This document shows positions 48,190 to 59,413 of a stretch of DNA of 64,000 nt, one piece after another. Every line of letters starts with the position of its first letter. The first letter of the stretch is position 1. Where the stretch lies: contig JAPTOF010000020.1 in NCBI GenBank assembly GCA_028554755.1, positions 7,941,001 to 8,005,000 on the forward strand. The letters are read 5' to 3'. Under the pieces are notes generated by a model that was given only the letters and a program-made list of their open reading frames with translations, searched no databases and was not told where the DNA came from. The stretch comes from Cordia subcordata. Lineage: Eukaryota > Streptophyta > Magnoliopsida > Boraginales > Cordiaceae. Made by a program: the position numbers and the translations under genes.

Positions 48190-49997
48190 AAGATTTTCTT
48201 TTAAATCTTCCTCCATATTTAATGCTTTTATTTTCTTTTTTATGGGACATTTCGGAGCAATATGACCTATTCTGCCACATTTATAACACACAGGAGGATT
48301 AGATTTTGATCTAATTCGTTTATATCCCTGTTGTTTTTTTATAGCTTTTCTGATTTTCTTTCTCTCTGTTCTAGCAGCTATTTTCTTCTGATAGACTGGA
48401 GAATTATATTTCTGAATATTAGAAAACCTAGTATATTTCTTAGGTTTACTGGATTGACCCATTTCAATACCAAATTGTTCACAGAATTGTCCTAATTGCG
48501 ACTTCTCTGTTAACTTTTGTTTTTTAATTTGTTGATTTAACTTAATTTCATTACATAAAGCTAAACCTTCTTGCATGCATTTTCCTATTATCATGCCATA
48601 TGTAAGATTATCATAATCAATAGGTGAGATTCCTATCCTAAGAGTTTTCTTTACTCTTTCAGAAATAATTGTGGAAGACCATCTATAAATTTAGACTTCC
48701 AATGTGCCTGATTAGCATCCGTAGTTCCATTACTCTACTAAGGAATACATCCTTGTACCACCTAAATGAGGTAAGAGTAGGACACTTGAGATTCAAGATT
48801 AGAGATCTTATATTCTCTGCATTTGTTGTGAATCTTCTGTAAAATGTTCACAAATATTTATTGTTAAAGTATAAACGACTTCTGTTTAACTATATTATTT
48901 TCTGTCCTTGTAGTATTTAAGACAGTTTGACGTTGGGTTTCATTGAGATAATTTTACCACCAACCTTTAAGCTGGCCTGTGAACCCTGCTATTATCATCA
49001 AAGCAATACTTTTATCCGTATTGTTATGTTGCCTACAAATTGTAGCATACATCATCATTCTATGGATGGTATTATATATTTGTTGATCTGAATGGCCATC
49101 TATATTCCACTCATATATCGTCTTACCATTATAGTAAGTTTGTTCATTAGGTAATTCCTCAAACAAAACATCTTGAGGTGTCGGTCTTGGATAATAATAT
49201 TTTTTCTGGACCGGTTTATCAAAGAAATTTATTATTACTCTTTATTCTATTAAGAGTTTCATTAACAATTTCTTGCGATGTATATTATCAACTAGATCTG
49301 GAACTTCTTCTTTAGTTACGACATTTAATTTGAATGTCTTAAACTTATTATCAAGAAGTTTCTCGATTCGATACTTGACTTAATTTAAAATTTTTATTTC
49401 GAGGAGGTCAGATTAGATTACTTCAATCTTGAAGTTTCCCCAATTTTATCTTCCTTATTATTATTGCTTTTTGCAATTTCTCCAGAGAATTTTTAAATCC
49501 ATTATTAATTCATAATTTTTAATAACCTATTATTGAGAAATAATATTTGTTCTCCTAAGGTTACTAAATACAAATTAGTAAAATTATTTTGTTTTACCAC
49601 ATCATTTATATTTTTGTTGTGGTTACAAGAGTTTCATTCTCTTGATTAAAGAAAGCATTAGCATATAATTTCAATCTTTCTTTATCCATTATTATGGCTT
49701 GATGTGTAGGAGGATAAATCGATTCAACTTGTTCTCCATTTTTTAATTTCCAATATTTTTCTAGGACATTAATATGATCCCCTAGATAATTTTCTAAAAA
49801 CCATGGAATAAAATCTTTTATTTCATTTATATTTTCCAAATGGTTATAGAATTCATTTTGGAGTATTTGTCTTTCTGCTAAATTAATATTTTTAGCAAAC
49901 CAATCTCTGAAAGGTTGATATATAGGTTTTTGAAATTCAGCTTGTATTTGTTTTCTAGCTGAACCGCTCGACTGAAATCAATTTTATTTTGATTCAT
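48190..49997 (-). pseudogene. Coat protein, antisense, C terminus in frame with Pol
   Basis: Minus-strand CP with start at 49995-49997. The 3' block (47974-48594) reads from MIIGKCMQEG through the zinc knuckle and straight on into the Pol N terminus without a stop, with six A after the knuckle. The upstream part is broken at about 48660-48900, 49215-49660 and 49970, by changes at CAG/CTG and in A or T runs. Confidence 0.9.
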
Positions 49998-49999
49998 GA

Positions 50000-51084
50000 T
50001 TAAACTGGAAAGTTTAATTTCGACTCGATTATTTCTGGTCTAAAAGTGTCTTCGTGGATTATTATATATACCTGAGCAATATTATCCTCATTTATCTTAA
50101 TTCCTGTACTTTTTGTTGCAGGTTTTGGTCTGATTTAGAAGATGAACTCCCTACAGATTAGGTAACTCAACTCTATAATCTATAGGAGAAATATAAGAAT
50201 GTATTGAACTTGTTCTAGAATACCTAGATTTTCCTAGTCCCGAACTTCCACCTATTTGGATGTACTTTTCCTATTAAACTGTATTTGAATATCTCCAGTA
50301 GATGTTTGGATTGCATCCACCAAATCTTCATTTATTAATGGTGTTGCTGGAATTATCTTTTCAGCTAACCATGTTTCTGGAAAGTTTATTTCATCCCATT
50401 TAATAGATCTATGAGTTGTAATTTTAGATCTATTGAAATTAGTTTCAAAGATTATAGTTTCTTGTTGATTTGTATTCATCAACTTACACTTTGGATTCAA
50501 AGTATATAAAGGCTTAAAATACACCCTATAATGTATACAAATTACTTCAGACTGCAAATAATTATAACCATGCGTTTTCACATATAAAGTTAACGCATCC
50601 GAATATTAACATCCGACAAAGATAATTGTAAATTCGGATAAGCATTAAAATATATTGGACCATGAGCTAAACTGGATTCCATTATACCCATGATAGATTG
50701 ACGCCAGTTCATATTACGAGCATCACGTAATACAGATAAAAATGATTCAGGTAAACCAGATAACGTAAGAGGTTTAAAAGCTACCTGAACAAGTCCAATA
50801 TGCAAGAACTTATATTCTGATGTATATGCATCAATATCATCTTGACTAAGCAATTTAATAGTCAATTCCTCATTATGTATAGGAACAGATTCTTCACAAG
50901 TTTTAACAATTTGTTTAAAACTTAATTTATCAAAAGTACCAAAAGAATATATCATCCTTGGTTCTATTTTAGGAATTGTCCATTTATTTAACAATTCTAA
51001 ATTCTTAGGAATATCATATTCTTCCTTCTTACTGTTTTTCACAGTATTCTGATTTTTCGCAAATATGGAAAGAATTGAAGACAT
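50000..51084 (-). pseudogene. Movement protein, full length, antisense
   Basis: Minus-strand MP from ATG 51082-51084 to TAA 50000-50002. The first 162 codons are open through YFNAYPNLQLSLSDV; a lost CTG/CAG at about 50598 shifts frame, the next block is open to about 50252, and further breaks lie in the Ser-rich tail. It has its own leader and PBS upstream. Confidence 0.9.
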
Positions 51085-51222
51085 ACTCAGATTATTTGAG
51101 CAATCAAATGATGAATTGAGATAATACTGAACAACATAAAACTTAAGTTAATACTCATTACCAAAGAGTATTGACTACAAAGGCTCTGATACCAATCTAG
51201 GCCCAGGTGATAAGACCGCAAA
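51085..51222 (-). other. Leader with PBS at right end of viral cluster
   Basis: Minus-strand leader segment with PBS at 51182-51194. Viral sequence stops at about 51222 and host-type DNA begins. A terminus next to the PBS fits integration of viral DNA at its minus-strand discontinuity; I see no target-site duplication because the left end is outside the window. Confidence 0.85.
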
Positions 51223-51989
51223 GATCATATCATAGCGTATACGTATAATTTCAACAATTATCATTAGATTATAAAATGTGCCTCTACAAGAAATCAAGTA
51301 TTTAGTAATATTTTTTTGACTAATATTGTATTATTCGTTTTGTCACTAAAAGTACTAATAGTGACAACTCAGTCAATGTCACTATAATTTTGTCATTGAA
51401 AATATTTGTACTGACCTTTTTTAGTGACGAATATAATACCATCACTAATAGCATACTCATTTGTAACATTTAAAATAATTCATCACTATTGCACTTGTAT
51501 TTTTGACAATTTATTTTTTTAAACTACTATAAAGACTACATTGGTGATAATTTTGCTATCATCAGTATAAAATAATTATGAATTTCGCTTATTTGATGTT
51601 TTGTGACAGCATAGATATTGTCATTGTTAATGGTAAGAGTATTTATATTATGAGTTATTCGTCATTAATGTTATATTATTTTTAACAACAAACTATTTGT
51701 CAATAAAATTAATTAATAATGACAATTTTATAGTTTAAGTGAAAATATTTTAGTGGCAAAAAAAGAATTTTTTTTTTTGTGGCGCCGTTAACATGATCGA
51801 TGTTAATGGTAATAGTATGACATTCTAGGTTGTTTGTAACTAATTTATTATTTTAACAATATATTATTTTTGACTAAAAATACTCAATAGTGATAAATTT
51901 ATAAAGTCACTTGCATTTAAAAAGTAAAGATAGTTTTGTCAGAAATGTGGCATAGTTACTCATTATAATTAAAAATTTGACAAAAAATC
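51223..51989. mobile_element. Possible degenerate CACTA-like transposon end
   Basis: Host DNA with CCTCTACAAGAAA at 51281-51293, close to the plant CACTA terminus (CACTACAAGAAA), followed by many short TAGTGAC / GTCACTA-type motifs in both directions, as in CACTA subterminal repeats. Similar motifs resume at 53915-53940 on the other side of the LTR element. No transposase frame and no second terminus found. Confidence 0.3.
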
Positions 51990-52478
51990 TGTTAGAAAAA
52001 TCGAGAACACATGCACACACATCAGTGCACAGTAAAAAAATAGACACAAAGAATATGCAATATTTTTATCGTGGTTTGACTCTTTATCTACGTTCACGAT
52101 TCTCCTCAAGAATGAATTTTACTATTCAACAATAATGGGTTACACAAGATGGTAACTTTTTGCATAGACAGAAAAGTCTAAATTTCCCTTCTCCCCCAGA
52201 GTTCTTACAATGGCCCTATCATTAACAAAACTAGAACGAATGTAAGACACGCTCTCTCTCATACATGAGGCTCTCAGGATCTCCACCCCCATGAGGTGTG
52301 GCCCTAAGGCATCTACTACAAGTTATAAAACTCCCTATTTATTGGAGAGAAATACTTGCTCCCCAAGATTTTTCCTATACAATTTTAGGCAAGTCTTGAA
52401 CAAAGTAATTCTCTTGATTACCTTTCTCTATAAGTTTTCTAATTTGTATAGGTTTGGACTTTGAGCCATAACCCAATA
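51990..52478 (-). repeat. 3' LTR of the small retroelement
   Basis: About 489 bp; aligns along its length with 53361-53853, including ACACAAAGAATATG, the TTCTTACAATGG segment and the AGAGAAATACTTGCTCC segment. It is the 3' LTR because the PBS lies beside the other copy. Confidence 0.75.
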
Positions 52479-53360
52479 AATTCCGCCCTTGGCGAAAAGT
52501 CTGAAGCTTCTTTACCGCAACTGGAACCTCTTCACAATTTTCACGCTGGAGCTCTCACCCAACAGCACTATTCACGGCAACGGCTTCCAACACATCCTAG
52601 CAAATTCTCGAAATCATCATCAATATCCCTCTTCTCCCAAGGTTGTTTGCGTTCTCCCTCGACACTAGGCAACTCAGACGTGGTCTTTTTTCCAGTAGTA
52701 GTACTCCGTATTAGTTGCTTGGCCAAGACTTTGATCATTTTGCTATATGGACTCTTCTCCCCTAACTCTTCCCCCAAACCGAACCGAACCTACTTGAACT
52801 AGTCTACTTTCCCAAACGTCTCTCCACCAGAAGTTCGATCACTAGTTGGCGGAATGTGTTTTGTTGACATAATGCTAAAAATCTTTCACACAATTCCATC
52901 ACATCTCTATTGTTTTACTATAATTCAAGGCTCACCCTTGACACATCAACAATTTTGCAAAACAAACTTCAAAAATGAACTCAGGACGTCGAAGAACGAT
53001 TGGAGGATCCTCAATCAAACCCCAAATAGCCATCAGTCAAAGCTGGTCAAACCCTCTATTTGACTTTTGATCACAAATTCATAAAACTTGACCTGCTTAT
53101 ATCTCACAATCCGACTGTCAGATTATTATGAAATTTTACAAGCTTACTCTTCTCACCATGAAGAATGCATTGCAATAAATGAATTGACAATCAGACATTA
53201 GAAAGGCCTTCAAATGTGACCAGCAGATTTGACGAATTTTTGAACCCCAATCTAGCAACCTGTTTGGTTTTCGTGCAAGCCAGCGTCCTTCAACACAACT
53301 CCTTACATGTTCTCCTTACATCGCCATATGCCAATTTACCAACTAGGCTATGATACCACT
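52479..53360 (-). other. Internal region of LTR element, non-coding
   Basis: 882 bp. A 69-codon minus frame (52568-52777) and a 113-codon plus frame exist but show no retroelement domain. A purine-rich stretch next to the 3' LTR (complement of about 52482-52495) could be a remnant polypurine tract. Confidence 0.5.
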
Positions 53361-53853
53361 TGTTGAGAAAATCAAGGACATACCCTCACACATCAATACA
53401 TAATAGAAAAATACACACAAAGAATATGTAATATTTGTAACGTGGTTCGGTCCTCTGCCTACGTCCACAATCCTCCTCTGGGATAAATTCCACTACTTTG
53501 ATAATAATGGGTCACACATGATAATGACTTTTTGCACGGACAGAAAAGTATAAACCGTCCTCCATAGAGTTCTTACAATGGTTTTATCCTTAACAGAGCT
53601 TGAACAAATATATGACACTCTTTCTCTCAAACATAAGGCTCTCTGGACCTCTCACCCACACCCTCTTTAGGGTGTGGCTTCGTGACACCTATTACAAGTT
53701 ATAAGACCTCCTATTTGTAGGAGAGAAATACTTGCTCCCAAGATTTCTTCTACATTATTTTAGGTAGGTCTTGAATAATGTAATTCTCTTAATTACCTTT
53801 TTTTACAAACTTCCAAATTTGTATGGGCTTGGACTTTGAGCCATAACCTAACA
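53361..53853 (-). repeat. 5' LTR of the small retroelement
   Basis: About 493 bp direct repeat of 51990-52478. On the minus strand it ends in CAACA followed by AG and the PBS. Confidence 0.75.
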
Positions 53854-53858
53854 AAATT

Positions 53859-54719
53859 TGTTAAGTTTAATAAAATACAAAGTAAACTTGACGTGAAAAA
53901 TAGAAAATGTATTTTTTAGTGGCAATTTTTAAATGTCACCTAATTTCATAAGCAAAGATAATTTAAAGAAGATTGAATGAAAAATAAGGAAAAAAATATG
54001 ATAATAAAATAGTAAACTGGAAGCATAATCTAAAGAAGATTGAATAAAAAATAAAGAAAAAAAATATTTTCTTGGGAAATAGGTTTTTAGATTTGTAAAA
54101 TAAAGAAAAAGAAAAAAATAAAAAATAGTCTACAAATAAATTAAAATGACAATGTAGGATGCCATTTTTTTTAATTAAATCTTATATGTGTATTCTTTCA
54201 TTTTTGTACTTTGCTTTTTTAAACTATTACCATCATTCTTTTAGCTAGTAACAAATTAATAACAAACAATTCAAAAGATAAATTATTTGTCACATACAAT
54301 AAAATTCTACATTATCACTTGAAATATATATTCATTTTTAAAATACTGGTGAATAGCAAATATGGTATTTCTTTCTTTTGTCCCCCTGAAATGTTGGGGT
54401 GCCACATGCATCTCTAAGCTAAGGTCTTATTTTTCTCCCAATTTGATATTTGCAGCGACTATTTGTTCATTTTTTTTTCATTTAATACTTAGGTGTGATG
54501 CTCCATCATCTCTTGAGCTTCTTTAATTTTTAAATATTTTATTTATTTTTTTAATTAACTTGAAATCTTTTATCATTGAGAAATTGATTTAAAAAATAAA
54601 AAAATATATCCGTACTAATGTTTATTGATTTAGTATTTGCAATAACCTTTATTGTCTCCAAATATGTATGTCTACTAGTGCACTTATATCCGTGCTCTAC
54701 ACGGATTTATTTTTTGATA
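53859..54719. other. AT-rich intergenic DNA
   Basis: No gene seen. The first 90 bases hold TAGTGGCA/GTCACC motifs like those at 51330-51760, so this may be the rest of the CACTA-like element. GAAGATTGAATGAAAAATAA-like sequence occurs twice (about 53970 and 54040). Confidence 0.4.
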
Positions 54720-55640
54720 AAAAATGTTAAGTAAATTTATTTATTTTTAATCACATATGAAGAATTTAGTCATAAATATTATATGGTCTGTAATGGATTT
54801 TTTTAAACAATAAATGTTAAATTTACTCATGTTTAATCTTTGAAATTTGAAAATGAAAAATATGTTAAGGCTTTTAAGAATTAATCAATTAGTAATTAAA
54901 ATTTTAAATTAAAACTAATAATATGTATATTTATAATAAGAAATAAACCTTTTGAAATTCATGAATAAATATTTTTAAAAAAAATTAATTAGTTAGCAAT
55001 TAAAATTTTAAATTAAAAATAAGAATATATATCCATAATAGATAATAAATTAACCTTTTGGAATTCACTAAATGAATTATGAGCATTAACTAATTGATTA
55101 TTTGAATTTTTAATTAAAGCTAATAATTTAATTATATATATAAGGTTAAAAATAATATAAATAAAATAAATGATAAATAACAAATTATTGTCTAAGCTGA
55201 TAATAAAACCATCCATTGCAATAAATAACAAATTATTGTCTAAGCTAATAATAAAACCATCCATTGCTATATAATTGTTTATATGACACTCTCATAATGC
55301 TCAAAAAAGTATTTTTAATAGTAAACGTTAAATTTGCTTGGATTTAATCTTTTGAAACTCACAAATGAATATTATTTTAAGATTTAATTGAATGGAAATT
55401 AAAATTGTAATGCTAATAATATATATACATAATAGATAAGAAATAATTTTTTTTTTTTAGAATTCACAATTGAATGTTATCTTAAGCATTAATTGATTGA
55501 CCATTTAATAGTTCAATTAAAACTAATAATATATGTTCATAAAGATAAGAAATAATAAAAAGTAAAATAATGAATAATATAATAATAATGCCATGTAAGC
55601 GCTGACTTGGTACTCTTACAAGCTCAAACATGACACTCTC
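54720..55640. repeat. Degenerate AT-rich tandem repeats
   Basis: Motifs such as ACTAATAATATAT, ATAATAGATAAGAAATAA, GAATTCACAA and TGACACTCTCA..ATG.TCAAAA recur several times in the same order with changing spacing. This suggests an old, strongly diverged tandem array with units of roughly 100-340 bp. No gene seen. Confidence 0.5.
55173..55268. repeat. 48-bp tandem duplication
   Basis: Bases 55173-55220 are repeated at 55221-55268 with two differences. Since 48 is a multiple of three, it produces an apparent 16-residue repeat in a spurious minus-strand frame. Confidence 0.85.
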
Positions 55641-55659
55641 ACGATGTTCAAAAGGGTAG

Positions 55660-55661
<2 letters not shown>

Positions 55662-55698
<37 letters not shown>
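55662..55698. repeat. (AT)n microsatellite
   Basis: About 18 AT dinucleotides in a row, uninterrupted. Confidence 0.95.
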
Positions 55699-55701
<3 letters not shown>

Positions 55702-56985
55702 TCAATTCTAGTGATATTACTAACTTAATTGTCTTATAACTTAACATAATAGCACTTAACTGATTGTGGTTATATTACTAACTTATTTCTAGTTCTTACA
55801 CATTTGGTTGAGTTTTAGATTTATTACAAAGTTCATTTCTCTTATCTAACTTCTTAATCTCTAAACTAATTACAATTAACTTAATAATTTTTATTATATT
55901 ACTTAATTACTAATTTCCTATCCTCCAAACATATTTGAGTACATATAAAAGTAACTATTTCACATCCTTGTCTTTTACCAAGCCTTGATCCCTTGATGTT
56001 GAGGTTCAACTATTTCTCATCTATTGAACACCCAAAAAAAATTATATATTGTATATCTATATGAGCTCGCTCGGATTGAATTTTTTCAAAAAGATTATTC
56101 AAAAGTGTTTCTTAAACTTTTGACACCAGTTGTTTTGTTGAGAAAATAAAATTGACTTCTTATTTATTGAAATTGAGTTTTTTAACCCTAGGGTTTTAAC
56201 TTTTCTTTTTTGAAATCTATCTAAATACTTATTACAAAGAAGTGTATTTTTTATATGAAAAAGGCATTCTTCCATTAAAAAAAGTCAATCCAAACTAACC
56301 CCAACATCTTTTCTCTTATGGCATAAATCATAAAAAATTAATGCCTAACTTTGGGCTTTCTATTGCTTTATTACCTATGCAGATGTTATTAACAAGAAAA
56401 AAAAATTAATGAAGATACTAAAGCTTAAATATCACTAATTAGATTTTTAAAAGAAATTAGATAACATTATTATGAATAATGATTAAAAATAAATTAAATA
56501 ATTTATAATGTTTGGAATTTTAGCTAAATTATTAACGAAATAAATGGTTCCTTTTAAATAATAGTATAAGAGACCTAGTGAATCGTCCGACAGTGGGAAG
56601 GGGTTGCACATGAGATGAAGAGAATAAATAATCAAAATATAAAAGCACCCTAAAACAAATTTTGGGACTAGGGGGCAGTAGCCCCTACTTCTCCCTCCCC
56701 TGGCCGTTGTATATAATCGGTAGATATAACTTTTTTTATTTATGAATTTTAATATTATAATTAAATTTTAGTTTTTAATTTTTAACAATTAAAATAAAAA
56801 CCTCTCAGATAATCTCCATTAATTTTTTTATAAAAACCAAAATCTAACTAATACACTATCAATTTTTACTAGATAGGTTACTTTAATAGTTTGCGTAAAT
56901 ATTAAATGAAGGTATATATATACACACATGTATATGTATATATTAATCTGTTTAATTAAATTATTATGTATAATATGCTATAACA
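55699..56985. other. AT-rich intergenic DNA
   Basis: No open frame of note on either strand. A GC-richer patch at about 56585-56710 contains a small inverted repeat (GGGGGCAGTAGCCCCT at about 56672-56687). Confidence 0.4.
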
Positions 56986-57128
56986 AGGCACAATTTGGTT
57001 GGGCATTGGCCATGACTGGGCGTCCGACCACCCCACTGGTTTTGAAGAATTTACGGAAACAGAGAGTTGATTATCAAGTCTTGAAAAACAAAAAGGCCAA
57101 AAAGAAAAAAGTCTTCGTTTCCTTCTAA
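56986..57128 (+). other. Short GC-richer open frame, possible exon remnant
   Basis: Within AT-rich DNA, about 140 bases have more even composition and an open plus frame from about QFGWALAMTGRP to a Lys-rich end (KNKKAKKKKVFVSF) at TAA 57126-57128. I do not recognise it. It could be a remnant exon or chance. Confidence 0.2.
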
Positions 57129-58564
57129 TGTTTCTTTGTGAGGGTTTAGGCCCAATAATCAAGTAATTACTTTTAAATGCATATAAATTAGCAGCTAATT
57201 ACAATGCTTTCATATTCCAATCTTTTGAGCGATGTATGCGAGATAATGACCAAACTAACCACATTTTATAAAATTTATACCAAAATGACCAATTCCTCAA
57301 ACAAATGAGTTAAAAGACCAACTTTAGCAACTTTATATCTTGAAAATACAAAGTTCAAATAAGTAATACTGATATTGAATAACACATGTGACAACTTTTG
57401 CCACATAAGCTTTTTTAAACTTAGTGTTTTAAGGACACAAAATTTAAGTTAGTATCTTTAAAACATAAAGTTGTTGTTTATTTATTTATTTTTAACTAAT
57501 GTTCTAATTTCAATAATAATTTTAATCAAAAAGTTAAAAATAAAAATTAAGAAATTAAAAAATTAAAATAAAATTTGAAAAAATAAAAACAAAAACATTT
57601 AAAAAATGGAAATTTTAAAAATTTTAAAATTGAAAACTAGAAATTAGAAAATTTAACATTGAAATAATCAAATGTTTATAATTTAGTGTTATCTCCCATT
57701 TTAAAAAATAAGATATTTTTTGTTATTATTCAAGCGCACATACAATTGTCTTTTTTTACTTTTTGTCCTTAATCAAAACATTGATTTTTTTCTTTTTCCC
57801 TAACATACTAAGTTTAACTTCTAAGTTATTTTTTTTTCTTTTTCTCTATATTTTTGATTCAATACCATAGTATTTTCAATTATTTTATTCTTTACAATGT
57901 TTTGTTTCAATTTTTTTGTCATTTCTATTTTTTTGTTCTAATTTTATTGTATTTATAAATTTGGTGTTAACTCATATTTTGAGAAATATGATTTTTTGGT
58001 TATTATTTTGAATTAGTGGTTTTATTTAGCTTTGAAATTTTATTTAGTTTGGAAAAACTATTTCCTTTTTTCTTTTTTTTTAATTTTTTGCTCCAATCAT
58101 TTTACTCTTGACTTGGATATTTTCACTGTTTTTTTCTTTTAACTTTGTTTTATTTGTAAATTTAGTATTAACTCATATTTTTTTTCAACTTTTCCCTTTT
58201 CAATAATTTTATGTTTAATTTTCTATCCTTTTAAAAAAATTATTTCAATTGTTATTGTCCTTTTGGGTTTTTTTTTGTTTAAATTCTTTTTGCCATTTTC
58301 AAAAAATTGAAATAAACTTTTCTAGAAAGGAAAAAAAAAATGTGCCCAACTTTGTGTCTTGAAGACACTAAATTGAACCTTGTGTCTTCAAAATACTACG
58401 TCTATGTGGAAGAATATGCCACATCAACTAATGCCATGTCAACATAGTTAAACTCAACTTAGTGTCTTCAAGACACTAAGTTGAGGAGTTGGTTATTATA
58501 CTCATTAGTTTTCAAATATTATCATTTTGGTATATAAATTTTAAAAAATAGTTATTTAACTCAT

Positions 58565-58742
58565 GATCTTCTTTGACTTTGCTATCGCGGCTGTACTAAG
58601 TTCCTTTAGCTATTGAATTGGGTAATACATTTGCATACGTGTGCGATAGCCGCAGGCTGCCGCGGCAGCCTGCGCGGCTGTCGCGGCTGTACTAAGTTCC
58701 TTTAGCTACTGAATTGGGTAATACATTTGCATACATCGAGAT
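58565..58742. repeat. Loop of the foldback: direct repeats and GC-rich palindrome
   Basis: A 54-bp sequence (58585-58638) is repeated directly at 58681-58734 with one change. Between them lies a perfect 24-bp palindrome (58651-58674) that extends into an imperfect hairpin at 58643-58685, rich in GC unlike the surroundings. It lies at the symmetry centre once the MITEs are discounted. Confidence 0.85.
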
Positions 58743-58944
58743 AATGAGTTAAATAATTATTTTTTAAAATTTATATAACAAAATAATATTGTTTGGAAAT
58801 TAATGAGTAAAATAACCAACTCTTCAACTTAGTGTCTTGAAGATACTAAGTTGAGCTTAACTATGTTGACATGGCATTAGTTGATGTGGCATATTATTCC
58901 ACATAGACTTAACTTAGTATTTTGAAGATACTAAGTTCAACTTA

Positions 58945-59413
58945 AAGGGTGTTTGGTTTGGCTTTTTTTCTGGTCAAACCTGCTTAAAGCCTAATTTAAG
59001 CTAATAGAAGTGTTTGTTTTACTTAAAAATGTGCTTTTTTTAAGTAGCTTTAAGTAGAAAATAAAAAACTCCCCAACCCCAGCTTTTGCTTTTTATGGCT
59101 TTAAGCACGTTGAAAAAAAATAAGTTTGACCAAATCATTTACTATCTTATCCTTACCTTTTTATTTTTATTACTAAAATATCTTCACTCTTTTATCTTAT
59201 ACTTACCTTTTAAATTATATTTTAATGTCCTTAATATTTATTTTAACTATATAACTTACTTTTCAGCCCACTTTAATCAAACATGTAAATACTTATTTTT
59301 ATAACTACAACTTTTATTCAAACACGTAACTACTTAAAGTTGACAATAAAAAAAGTCACTTAAAGCTAGAAGTGCTTTAAGTAGCTTTTTTATAAGCCAA
59401 TCCAAACACCCTC
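58945..59413. mobile_element. Tourist-like MITE, copy 1
   Basis: 469 bp with inverted ends AAGGGTGTTTGGTTTGGCTT / AAGCCAATCCAAACACCCTC and a TTA target duplication (58942-58944, 59414-59416), which fits the PIF/Harbinger group. It is non-coding and lies inside the right arm of the foldback element. Confidence 0.8.

Larger units (their letters stand above)
1..51222. mobile_element. Rearranged endogenous pararetrovirus (Caulimoviridae) cluster
   Basis: Nearly all of this stretch consists of sense and antisense pieces of one caulimovirid of about 8.0 kb. The same modules recur: IR with promoter and tRNA-Met PBS, MP, CP with zinc knuckle, Pol with DSG protease, YIDD reverse transcriptase and RNase H, and a downstream ORF. 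Pol stops right after RNase H, so there is no integrase, and IR copies do not flank units as LTRs would. Integration was therefore presumably passive, as known for endogenous pararetroviruses. The array continues past the left edge and ends at 51222, about 28 bases from a PBS. Every copy carries breaks, so I annotate the genes as pseudogenes. Confidence 0.95.
51990..53853 (-). mobile_element. Small LTR retroelement with no coding capacity
   Basis: Two direct repeats of about 490 bp enclose 882 bp. Ends are TGTT...AACA-like, flanked by AAATC (51985-51989) and AAATT (53854-53858), a near-perfect 5-bp target duplication. A minus-strand PBS (complement of 53346-53358, TGGTATCATAGCC) abuts the 5' LTR. 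The interior has no gag or pol frame, so it would depend on another element, as LARD/TRIM-type elements do. The LTRs differ at roughly a fifth of positions, so it is old. It may sit inside the CACTA-like element. Confidence 0.75.

Noticed and set aside
1..51222. A Ty3-type LTR retrotransposon instead of a pararetrovirus
   Set aside because: No integrase after RNase H, no LTRs flanking units, an MP gene and a separate downstream ORF are present, and the IR has the caulimovirid order of TATA, polyA signal, leader and PBS.
55013..55264. 83-codon minus frame with a 16-residue repeat
   Set aside because: The repeat follows from a 48-bp tandem DNA duplication in AT-rich DNA; no other sign of coding.
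56956..57162. 68-codon minus frame overlapping the possible exon remnant
   Set aside because: Opposite-strand shadow with no recognisable feature.
58585..58734. rRNA or tRNA gene in the GC-rich patch of the foldback loop
   Set aside because: GC content comes from a short palindrome; no tRNA or rRNA sequence signature.
59086..59304. 72-codon plus frame inside the foldback element
   Set aside because: It lies wholly inside a non-coding MITE, is very AT-rich, and the second MITE copy does not preserve it.
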